A stretch of DNA of 64,000 bases from Mixophyes australis (Eukaryota; Chordata; Amphibia; Anura; Limnodynastidae), in assembly GCA_036250195.1 (NCBI GenBank), contig JAVHZZ010000004.1:254510728-254574727 (forward strand), given 5' to 3'. Position 1 is the stretch's first letter. Each line of letters opens with the position of its first letter. Made by a program: the position numbers and the translations under genes. This document shows, one piece after another, positions 21,301-34,100 of the stretch. The notes below the pieces were generated by a model. It saw nothing but the letters and a program-made list of their open reading frames with translations, ran no database searches and had not been told where the DNA came from.

Positions 21301-24300
21301 GGGGGGGGGGGGGGGGGGGTTGCGGGGATTGGGGGCACTAGAAAGATGTACCTGATAAAGTGGCCCCTGTGTGTATATAAAAATTAAGGTCCTGATTACT
21401 TTACACTTTACACTTATGTGAACCAAGTTTTAATGATTGTTGGAGGCTGAAGTCGCTAATGACATTTAAAATATTAGAAACTTTATAAACACCCATATTT
21501 TCATTTGTTCTTACTTAAAATGTTTTTGTTCGATGTTCTTTAGCATTGAGTCCACAGCATTTACAAGTATATTCATTCTTATTCATGTCAATTGTTCTGA
21601 AATTATGGATATTGTTCAGTAGCTTACATCCTATTAATTCACTAGAAGCTGGTAAGATCGCTAGGGCATTTTGCAAAGATGATAAAAAGCTATGTACACA
21701 AATTCCACTTAGCTTCTGTTAATGTTGCATTTAATCCACAGGAGAATCAAACTTCCCAATGAGGATGGTACAGTAGCTGTAGAGGATGGACATATCAGTC
21801 AAGTAGACAGCCAGCTTTCCTACTTTGGACCTCTAATGCCAATACCTGCCATTGCTGGCTTAGTGGGTAACGAAGCAGAAGGATTCAAAGTAAGTCAGTA
21901 CTTATTGTAATAACTGCATCTTATCAAATCTGCTAAGCGTAGTTCTTCGCAATAATGTGAAGTTGATTATCAAACAAGCCCAAACAACTTTCAATCCTTT
22001 TATAGCCAGATGGTTTTCACATTATTATTATTATTATTATTATCGTTTATTGTCGTTTATTTGTAAGGCATCACAAGGTTTCCGCAGCGCCGTACATGGT
22101 ACAAACAGTAGACTATACAGGGTAAAACAGTACAGAACAATAAACACAAAGTACCAGTACTTCAGAAACTCCAGGCAGGCAGATACAGTAGAGACGGAGC
22201 GGAAGAACAGGTATGGAGACAGGAGGGAAGATGGGCCCTGCTCATACGAGCTTACATCCTAAGGGAGGGTAAACAGAATCAGGTACATAAGGGAGCCAGT
22301 GAAGCAACGGGGAGAGAGAAAGGGGGCAGGGGAGAACCAGAAGAGGTGAGAGGTTAAGTGGATGGTTGGTAGGCCTTAAGGAACAGGTGAGTTTTAAGTG
22401 CCCGCTTGAAGGAGCACAGATTGGGTGAGAGACGAATGGAGCGAGGGAGGTCGTTCAAGTGAAGGGGGGCAACACGGGAGAAGTCTTGGATTCTAGAGTG
22501 GGAAGAGGTGATCAGAGTGGAGGAGAGGCGGCGATCATTGGCCGAGCGCAGGGAGCGGGCGGGAGTGTGAATGGAGAGGAGGTTGAAAATGTAAGGGGCA
22601 GTAGACTGAGAGAGAGCCTTGTAAGTGGTGGTGAGGAGTTTGAAAAGGATTCTGTAGGGGAAGGAGAGCCAGTGTAAGACAGAGAGGGGAGGCAGAGGAG
22701 GAGCGGCGTGAGAGGAAGATGAGTCTCGCAGCCGCATTGAGTATAGAGCGGAGGGGGGCAAGGTGGGAGCAGGGGAGGCCAGTAAGGAGGAGGTTGCAGT
22801 AGTCGAGACGGGAGATGATGAGAGCATGCATGATAGTTTTGGTGGCATCTTGAGAGAGGAAGGGACGGATGCGGGCAATGTTACGGATTTGGAAGCGACA
22901 GGCTTGGGCAAGGGATTGAATGTGGGGGGCAAAAGAGAGAGAGGAGTCAAGAGTGACTCCTAGGCAGCGGAGTTGGGTGACAGAGGAGATAGTGGAGTTG
23001 TTAACAACGATTGAGAGGTCATGGTGGGAAGGTAGTCTGGGTGGGGGAAAGACAATGAGTTCGGTTTTGGAGATGTTTATTTTAAGAAAGCGAGAGGACA
23101 TCCAGGAGGAGATGGCTGAGAGGCAGTCAGTTACATGAGAGAGGAGGGAGGAGGAAAGATCAGGAGAAGAGATGTAGAGTTGAATATATTCAGCATATAG
23201 GTGATACTGAAGACCGAACGAGGAGATGAGAGCCCCAAGAGAGGAAGTATAGAGAGAAAAGAGTAAAGGGCCAAGAACAGAGCCCTGAGGGACTCCAACG
23301 GGGAGAGGGGATGGGGTGGAGGAAGAACCAGACGTGGATACGGAGAAGGAGCGATTAGCAAGGTATGAGGTGAACCAGGCATGGACAGAGCCAGAGAGGC
23401 CGAGTGAGAGAAGAGTTTGCAGTAGGAGGGGGTGGTCCACGGTGTCGAAGGCCACGGAGAGGTCAAGGAGGATGAGTATGGAGTAGTGACCCTTGGATTT
23501 GGCTGATAGGAGATCATCGGTAACTTTAGCCAGGGCTGTTTCAGTGGAGTGGAGGGGGCGGTAGCCGGATTGGAGAGGGTCAAGGAGGGAGTTGTCAGAG
23601 AGGTGTCTGGTGAGGCGGTTGCAGACAATCCGCTCAAGTAATTTGGAGGCATATGGGAGAAGAGAGATAGGGCGGTAGTTAGCAAGAGAGGTGGGGTCCA
23701 GATTGGGTTTCTTAAGTATAGGGGAGATAAGAGCGTGTTTGAATGAGGATGGGACAAGCCCAGAGGAGAGTGATACGTTGAAGAGGTGTGCGAGGTAGGA
23801 GCAGGCAGTAGGAGAGAGAGAGAGAGAGCGAAGGAGGTGGGAGGGGATGGGATCAAGAGGACAGGTAGAGGGTGGAGAGGAAAGAATAAGGGAGCGAACT
23901 TCTTCACCTGATGTGGGGATGAAGGAGGACCACAGCTGGTTGATGGCGGGAGGTGAAGCGGTGGGGGTGGGAGGAGGAGATGTTGCGTCTGATGGCTTCA
24001 ATTTTGGAAGAGAAAAAGGAGGCAAAGTCAGACGCCGAGAGGGAAGGCAGGACAGTGGGAGGGGGGGGGGGAGAGGAGGGAGTTGAATGTGGCAAAGAGG
24101 CGGCGGGGGTTGGAGGACTGAGAAGAGATGAGCGACTTGAAGAAGGATTGTTTAGCGAGGGACAGGGCAGAGCAGAAAGAGGAGAGGATGAATTTGAAGT
24201 GAAGGAAGTCAGACAGGGAACGAGATTTCCTCCAGAGGCGTTCAGCTGTGCGAGAGCACTTTTGGAGGGAGCGGGTGAGTTTGGAGTGCCAGGGTTGGGG

Positions 24301-27300
24301 AGTAAGGCGATGACGGCGGATAGAAGAGACCGGGGCGACGGTGTCCAGGGCAGTAGTGAGGGATTGGTTGTAGAGACAGGACGTCTGATCAGGGCAGGCC
24401 AGAGAGGGAAGGGGTGATAGGAGAGTTTCGAGAGAGGCGGAGAAGGAGATGGGGTCAATGCCGTCAAGGTTGCGCCTGGTGAGGGTGGCTTTAGGCGAGG
24501 TGGGAGAAGGGGAGGAGGACAGAGAGAAGGAGAGGAGATGGTGGTCGGAGAGTGGGAAGGGAGAGTTGGAGAAGTCAGAGAGATCACAGAGGTGAGAGAA
24601 GACAAGGTCGAGGGAGTGACCAAGACAGTGGGTAGGGGAGAAGGTCCACTGAGTGAGTCCAAGGGAGGAGGAAAGAGTGAGAAGTTTTTTGGTTTTCACA
24701 TCTTAATGACCAGACCAATATTTGTGTGTTCGTGACCTGGCAATTTAGCTAAGAATTATTTTTTTAATTCCTTAGTTTACACAAATACATTTATATTATT
24801 TTTTTGTACAACAGAAAAGGCTTTATTGTAGAATTCTAGAGTATATATACTTTTATTCTATGGCTAAAATCATGCGAAAAAATGGAAAAATACACTTTTC
24901 AATGATTCTTCCTATATTTACTTTTACCCATTTGCTGCAACTTCAAATATTTTCACCAACAAGTTCTCATCTATTTCTCCAGAAAATAGCAATACCAAAT
25001 AACAGTACATTCAACATCCTACATAGTTATGAGGTCAAGGAACAAAGGTGGACATTATAGTTTTATATCACAAACAGCACTCACTTGTGCCTGCATGATG
25101 TGTATGTGACAAAGTGTTAATCACCACAAGACTACCTGGTTTTTCAAATAATTATTACAAAAAAAACCTAAAAATTATACTGTCACTATCTTTGTCCAAA
25201 CTGCCAACACCACGGGGCATATTTACTAAACCGCGGGTTTGAAAGGGTGGAGATGTTGCCTGTAGCAACCAATCAGATTCTATCTGTCATTTTGTAGAAT
25301 GTACTAAATAAATGATAACTAGAATTTGATTGGTTGCATAGGCAACATCTCCAATTTTTCAAACCCGCAGTTTGTTACATATACCCCAAGAGTTATTTTT
25401 AAAGCTAGCACTTTGCATGACCTCCTCAGTTCTCCCTACACATTTATATCAAATTTGAATTTAAGATAAATTATCATTAACCAAATAATACTGTGTATTT
25501 CATTTCTGTACTGCTATATATGACCAAGCGGAATTAGCACATGAATTCTTTAAGAGCACAGAGACAGAATATTATTATTATTATTATTATTATTATTATC
25601 TTGACTGATTATACATACATGAAGACATTGATGCCAGTATGCATTATGAACACTATGATTTCTTTTATGTACTTTTTTTTACCTATATTACTATATAGGA
25701 CACTTTGGACTTTACAGCTAGTTTCCCACTTAGGACTTCAAAAGGATTTTAGACCTGCTAACACCTTTGGAGTTATGTCATAACCATCCTTTCTCAGGCT
25801 GTGAAAGCGCCATCCCATCAACCTAAGTGTGAGAATCCATTTTGGACACTGGCCATAGTAGTGTACTAGGATAGGGCACATGGTCATGTGAGACAGCTTA
25901 GCTATATTAACCCCTTGCACACAATGAGTTACAACAATTCATCTTTTATATTTTAACCCCTGTTTGTGTCAAAACTGCGACAAGCTTTGTTCCCACGCAG
26001 GTACAATGATTGTGTGTACACAGCATACAGCCACCATTAAGAGGCAACAGGTATTTATTACAGAGTAAGACAAATAAAATAACATGAATAAGTGCCTAGT
26101 TCTCTTTTTAGCCAACCCCACTGTTATGTGTACCCCCTATGTAGCATTTATGGTGCAGTCCTTTGGATCCTCCACTGTTAGCTGAATCCATAAGCAGGAC
26201 TGAGAGTTTTTTTTAAAGAATTTTATGTTGGGATTTTAAGAAATAAAAATAGTAAGAATGAAGAAGACATCTTATGCAGAGATAAAGAGCTTCAATACGT
26301 CAAATTGTAATACTGTCCAATATTTGATTTATTCTCCCTGTCTTTGACAAACGGCACTCCCTAAAACTCTCATTTTTCCTTTCTTTGTAACTGATGATTC
26401 TATTTAATATCCTCTCTGTACCATTTGTATGTTTTAGACCAAAGTATAATATGTGAAAATATTGATTTCATTAGAGGCATTGCTACAGTTGTGAGCCGTC
26501 CAATCTGACCTAACCCAGCCATTGTATAGTAACATAAACTGTAAATCTGTATACAGTTGTATAAGACTACCCAGATTCTATTCATTAATCTGGCCCATCC
26601 ATGATCAGTCAGAGCAAATCACAAGATAACAAGTGCTGGAGGTAGGGAGATCCTGGAAGCACTGAACCCACCTCTGAATAACTTGCTAGAGTACTAAAAA
26701 CAATGATTGGATGGGAGGTGACTGACAATGGCAGGTAGACAGCTTGCAACAGTATACATACTTTTATATATGTGTCCAAGCCACAGATTTATTAAAGCTC
26801 TATTTGTTAAAGCACTTAAATTTATTTAAGTAGCTCTAATCTTAGCTGCCTCAAATTAAGATATTATGGGACCTGCTATGTGACCAGACTTCATAACAAC
26901 TACAAATGCTGTTATAACAATGCACCGACTTGTCATAAACCTCATAGTCTGGGGTAAATGTGGAAGCTACAGGAGAGAGACCTTGACCTAATGTTGGTGC
27001 AAGACATAAATTCAGGGTTGTCCAAAATTGGTCAAGTTCTTTAAGGACATCTAAAGATACTTCCATAGTACTGGGGCTCAGTAAATGAGTAACTAAAATA
27101 AATAAGTATGGGTCATGCTATACAAAAGGACATTTTAAAACTGTTTCATACATAAGATGTTTCAGAGAGTTTTGGAACTAGTTTGGTTAAAAGTTAAACC
27201 AATTTTCTTCTGCTTGTTTTGAAAACTTTACAAATCTTTGGAGTCAATTAAGAATTTTTCTCAGGATTCCAAATCTATTAATTGCTTCAATGTTTTATTC

Positions 27301-30300
27301 AAGAGGGATGATAAACCTTTTAACATCTTGTGCTGTGTACTAACCCGATCATTTCCTTAAACAGTCTTTATTCAGAATACTCAGGTTGTATGTCTTCATC
27401 ATGTCCATCCTCTGCTTTCCTTTTCAATTCCCCGGATACTGAGATGCTTCTGTTTTTTTTTACATGCAGATCTTTAGTGCAGTTCTAGTGATTGCGATGG
27501 AAATAGCACTAAAAAGTTTCCAAATATGTGCAAACAAAGTCATATACATATCCACATATTAGGGGGAAAGGAGAGGGGAGGACTTTGTAGCAAAATGGTT
27601 GTTGCTTTTAATTACTTTGTAATTTCAGCACAAAAAATAAAAACAGGATGTCTTTACCAACATCTGGTATATATTTAGCTAGTTTTACAATAGATCCTAC
27701 TAATGTAAACAAACATAACTGTTATACCTCAAAATATATCTTTATTTTCAGTTACTGACACTTGCACTTCTTTTAAGCTGAAATAGACATCAGTGTAGTT
27801 CATACATTTTTCTTAAAATGTGTAACATGTACAATTTAATATATTGATTTCCTTTTTGCATTCAAGCCAAAAGAACAAAGAAAACCAGTTGTTAAACCCA
27901 ATACTCATTGCTGGAGTTCATCATCGGACTTGTATGTGGGCTGTAAAGGAGGATGTCTGCTGTCCATTAACCCGGAGACACAGAAGATTACTGTTCTTAG
28001 CCTTACAGATCAGCAAATAGCTGGTAAAATATGTAATATTTCTCTTGTTTCTATTTAATGTTCTTCACTCCTCTGGCCTTCGCAGTTCTGTTCTCTTCTG
28101 GTCGGCCTACTACCTTCCTGAACCCTTGCACCTTCAGTATCTTTACTTCTGCTACATTCTATGCTATACTCAGCCCTCTGCATTTCTCTCTTTATACCTC
28201 TTCTCTCTGTGAACTAATCCGCTCCCTTGGCCTTCACTACAACCTCTATGCATATGACATCCATATCTACCTCTCCTTCCCTGACCTCTCTCCTCTTTTA
28301 TTCTGTGTCCAGCCACCTCTCCGCCATCTCTACTTGGATGCCCCAATGTGGCTTAAAGTTCAAGATATCCAAAAATGAGTTCATCATCTTGTTACTACCC
28401 CCCTCCTCACATTCTCAACAGTACCATAAACTCATTCCCTTGGTGTCATCCTCGACTCTGCCCTCAGTTTCTCTCTGTGCATTCAGTTCCTTGTTAGGAA
28501 GTTGCCAAAGCCTGGATCCATTCTCTCATTTTCTCCCACCGTGACTACTGCAGGTACTGCTAACTGGCCTTCCCCTTACCTGCCCTTTCCCTTACCTGCC
28601 CTCTACAATCCATGCTAAGGCATCATCATCTTAGCACACACAAAAGTTACCTAAGGACCAGCACTCATGGCCTGGGTTGGTTGTAGCAATTCTGGAAGAT
28701 GAACAGCATTTGGTTTAGCACAAGCTGAATTCTGAAAGAAAAAACAGCCCAATGCTGAAAGCACGGGCCTCCTCCCTGCTGGTGGGTGTTGAGGTAATAG
28801 TGTCACTATTTTTGTCTATGTGGCACTTCTGGCTCCAGCAAGCCTTGCAGCCATAAACTAAGCCATAGACGTGTCAGCATACCTATGGCTACCAGAGCAT
28901 GCTGGCACTTGTAGAACTACAAACTTCAGCATGCCCTGGCTTCCAGGGATCACTGGAACCTGTAGTGCCACTTAGAAAAATACAATAACAAATAAACCAT
29001 ACACCATAATAAAGTCCTTTAGTTAAATACAGACTCCCCCAATCCTTTGTTCACCAATTTATTAATCACCTAAATCCCCTGGGATCCTCTTCTTTCTTCA
29101 GGCTTTTAATCCAAAGAGAAGAAAAAGCAAATCCAGGAGACTTGATGTGACTGACAAGCCAGGAGGCTTATTAAGAACTAACCAATTCAGAATGGCTTCA
29201 CTTTGATTGGTCAGAGTGTGAGAAAGCCACTTTGATTTGCCTTTAGCAGCTAAACCCTCCGTGGGATCTAGTTGCAATGAACTACATTGATTCATTGTAT
29301 TCATTGATACATTTTATCTGCATCCACCTCTGATTATATTGCAATCATGTGAACTCATCTTTACTGTACTCGGCCTACGCTTGCCTACCCCTCCCCTCCG
29401 CACTGCCTCTCTAATCAGAACGAGTCGCAAACAATGCAATATTGATTAGAATATAAATTAGATTGTAAGTAGTGAGGAGCAGGATCCTTCTTTCTCATCT
29501 CTTTTTGTCTGCTTCCACCCCATCCGACAGTGTGTCTTTGTCTTTTGCTCCTCCATGTTCTTCACAAGATCTGTTATATACCTTGCCTTATGCACATTCT
29601 GTATGTCCAGTACTATACCTGTTGGTCCTCTACGACTTTTTTTTATGCTCTACTTCCTCACTGCAATTTTTTGTGGCGCCTTTTAAAAAAAGAATAATGA
29701 TGTAAGATGCATCCAAATCTGCATATGGACTTATGCGTATCCCTTTTTATGCGCATGCGCAGTACAGAAATGCATATTGTATGCTACAAAATGGATGTAG
29801 GGACAAATCAGCAGCAGTCCCTTAATTGGTTTTCCAATATATCTGCAGCCATGCTTTGTATGTTTTGGCACTTAACAGATTTCAAGGTTAAAGCAAATTT
29901 TCTTATTGCATTTAGTGGAGATCTGTGTATTTTATATTTCATATAGGTATGCTGAACTTTTCATATTGCTAACTTTTGTACTCTGCAAATCTGAATGCTA
30001 AATATACAGAAATCCCTAAATATTGCCAAACAACTTTTTGCCTTCAGCCAAATCCTGGATTTAGTGCATTCCTAGTTCAAAATCTGCATGAATATGCTAA
30101 CTAGATTCCTATACTATACTATACTATTTATTTCATTAATCTCCATGATCAAAGTACCAGTGTTCTGTTGTATTATTTATACAACTGATGTTTTATATGA
30201 CACCCTGTTCTCTAACAGATACACTGTTTTTCTCCAGAACAGTCACCAAGACCTGGGGGAAGCATACAGACTATGGCGCTTTATAGAGATGGACTCTATA

Positions 30301-31064
30301 TAGCTGGAAATGTAAGAGCATATTTAATAGATGAGTTACAAAATTACTACAACCTATTTAATTGTCAGATCACTAATGTACTTGCATTTACATTGGCTCA
30401 AACATTATAAAATTTATACAACATCAACTGAATTTCACCTCTGTTTAAAGAAGTGACTTGCTGGGTATATCATTTTGGCAACAGAATACAAACATTTAAG
30501 TTCGCTTATTGAGTCAGAAACTTCAATAGCATCTACCATTTAGAGTCTGGATAAATATTCATGAGAATGCACCCTGTACATTTACTAGTGACCAGTGGCA
30601 TCATATAGGCACTTCATGACTAAAATTTATATTGGTTCAGACTAAAAAATGGGTGCCTCCAGTGTGTGTAGGTATACATGCATCAAAAAGTATTAAGAAA
30701 AACAAATAATATATGATTTTGAAATTTGCAAATGAGACCTGATGTATACATACTGTATATGTTATAGTGGTGGTGTTTGAATCCATTCACTAGTGCAGCG
30801 GTTCCCATATTTGCATTTTAGCAGGACACTCAGTAGTGCATTGTTCCAGAAATGCTTTATTTGTATACTAATTTACATTTTTATTGGCCTACAATGTGGA
30901 GTTCATGTAGAGTTGGACGCAATGTACGTAAAAATTGTAGGTGTACTTCTTTTACGTAGTATGTAGAGCTGCAGCTATCTTAAGTAAGATATGCTTAAAG
31001 CAATGCTGATGATGACTGATGATGATGATATAGGGTTATCTCACATCCCTGGTGTGTGTGTGTG

Positions 31065-31122
<58 letters not shown>

Positions 31123-34100
31123 AATGTATTCAGACGCTTGGCCGTTACACCAACAAAGACTGTAATGACATTGACCCTGATTCGTTAAGGAAAGTTAAGA
31201 AAATAATTAAAAAATTTAATTTTTAAGTTTTCTTACTCAAGTTTTCTAGACAAAACCATGTTGCAATGCAACAGGTGCAAATGAGTTTATTATTTTGCAC
31301 ATAAGTTAAATACTGCCTGTTTTTTCTTGTAGCACACAAATACTTGATAGCTTATTTAAAGTTGATCTAGGACATTCCCTACCGAAACTATAAATCTGTC
31401 ATCACATTTTAAATTTACTTCCCCCTCCAATGCAACATGGTTTTGCCTTACTTGCTTACCTTAATGAATCAGGCCCATTGTATTTACATTGATTATAAAT
31501 TTTCTTGGTCTTGATTTGAACCTGATTTTAAAATCTTGATTTTTAAATTATTTTATGTAAAGGAGGTTTATCTGTATATGTGCTAATGTTAATCTATTTC
31601 CATATATATTTGATTTAATTTAGATACTCTATATATCGGTTGATAGGTTGCCTCAATATTACAAACAAGTGGAACCCGTGATGGTTTATGTGATGAACAA
31701 TGTTAAATATTAAAACCAGTAACACGCAATCCCAACTGCACTGATTGAGTCCTATGTGATCCAATGACTTGACCCGACTGCTGAATGTCCAACTTTGTTC
31801 GATTTTGTCATCAATTAGTGTGGCCAGCTTTCGGCACGTTTATGTCCTGTCAGAAAGCTGGATTTAGAGTTGTGTCCTGATGAATGTGTTCTTGTGTAAA
31901 ATGTCCACTTTTTTAGGCAGTGCTGGTACCTATTATTTCATACTCGGCTCTTTCCTATGTAAGTGACATTCTATATAACAAAGATAGGAGAGATAGATTC
32001 AACATGCATTCTACTTGTATAAAAATAAAGTTGGCTTTTGCCACTGTTGCTTTCAGTAGTGGCATGAAAAAGTAATGCTCTTTTTCTCTTTTCTCATGTT
32101 TTAAACAACAAGGTATAGGTATGACAATAATTTCTAAATTAAAATTATGCTATATTTTATTCAACCAATAACATCCTTTACAATGAATTTATTCTTCCCT
32201 ATTTCTCCATCCAGGATGGAATTTTGTGGTCCTGTTCCATTAAGGGTTCAGAGATTAAACTTGAAGAATGCTGGAATGCAAAGGAACCTATTGAGAGCAT
32301 CAGTTTTTCTCCAGATTACAAGATGCTTTCCATTGCAACAAATAAAGTAAGATTTATAGTTTATAGTTTTACATACTATGTCTAATTATGATGACTATGA
32401 ACTCTATTCTATCTGAGATTTACTGGTACATCCAAATTATTGTCCAGTAGTAAGTGGTGACTGATTTACATCAGTTCTTTCAATTAGTTCTTCTATGAAA
32501 ATTTTGCTATTAGTTTACAAATCCTTTCACCAAATTATCACTGTGTGCTCTTTATGTAAATTATATATTAATTTAACAGTATGTTGGTCCATTCCTCTTC
32601 TTTTTTCTTACATTACCCTGAATAACATGTCAGGAAAACACTATTCACTAATATACTGATATAATTATCAAGCAGGAATTCAAGTAACCACCTCTCACTT
32701 CTACAGCACATTGTGACATGTGGGCTATTTCCTCCTGATAAACACCAGTGACCAGACTAGTGTGTCTTCTTTTTCTTAAAGGGAGATGTGTGTACCAGCC
32801 ACAGTTGCCAACAAGTTCAGAGGTGTTTTTTAATATGAGAGACAAGGTAATAGACAATAATCAGGTTCATACCTATACATGTCTTTCCATTCAGTTAACT
32901 GAACAACTGTAGAATTCTGAGCAATTATTTAATCTGAAACCTTGTAGAAGATTACACAGAACATTCTCAGTAAAAGTGTGATGATCCAGATGATCATAAA
33001 GCATACCAATGGCATCAAAGAAGGCTTACATTGATTCCAGGTCTGAGGTTTGCAGAAGTAGACCCAACGCAAAGGTTTGCGGATCAAGCAACAGGGTTTT
33101 AATGATGGAAACCTTTGTGTCTTGAAGTCAGAGGGTCTTGACTATAATTTAGAATACTATGTACAGCTTTCCATAAAAGCCTTTATAATTATCCGATTAC
33201 CAGAACAACAGTCAAGACTTATGCTTGGTTCATGCTGAACATAAGGAGGGTTCACATGGACCTGACTTGCTTTTTGCGTAGCCATCTTTGTAGAAAGTTT
33301 CTGAGCCATCTACATAAGATTCTAAGCTAGTCTGCCAAAATTAATGCAGGACTGGTGTCTATGGGCATGATTCAGTAAGGAAAGTTAAGTAAAAAATTGA
33401 GAAAGTAGTTTCCTAGGCAAAACCATGTTACAATGCAAGGGGTGCATAAGTTAAATACGGTCTGTTTTTCCATGTAGCACACAAATATCAACTTTAAATT
33501 TCAGTGTACATATAAGCTATCAAGTATTTGTAATCTATATGAGAAAACAGACAGTATTTTACTTATGTGAAAAAAAGAGAACACTAATGTGCACCCCTTG
33601 CATTGTAACATGGGTTTGCCCAGGAGACTACTTACTCAATTTTTTACTTAACTTAATGAATCAGGCCCTGTGTTGTTAAACTTTATAGACCCATGATGTT
33701 GACATGTCTAGTCCACTCACTGCTGAAAAACAGCAGTGACAACGTTAGTGTGGTCTTCATCTACAGCAGCCCACTTTGCCTTAAAATTAGATCTTCCAGT
33801 ACAGTGTAACTAAGCAGGCCTGCACTAATAAATTGTGGTCTAGCATATTTGAAAATTCATGCAAATGCGCAATTAGCTTACCGTTTAATACAGTCAAATC
33901 TAAAACCAAAAATAGGTCTATTCATATTTGAAGCCTAAAAGTTAAATGTACTGACCAGAGTTTCTACTTCAGCTCTCTTTTAATAACTTTTAATATATTT
34001 CTTCACCTCTCTATCATAGCTATAGCCACTCACACAACAAAAGTGGTTTTGATATAGGACAAAACATTCTGCTACCTAAGACTCTAGGAAAATAATGACA

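Noticed and set aside
22354..24662. Plus- and other-frame open frames around the second L2
   Set aside because: They are shadows of the minus-strand L2 reverse transcriptase in G/A-rich sequence.
29740..29770. GCGCATGCGC palindrome as an NRF1 promoter site
   Set aside because: It is isolated in AT-rich intron with no exon or GC-rich island nearby.
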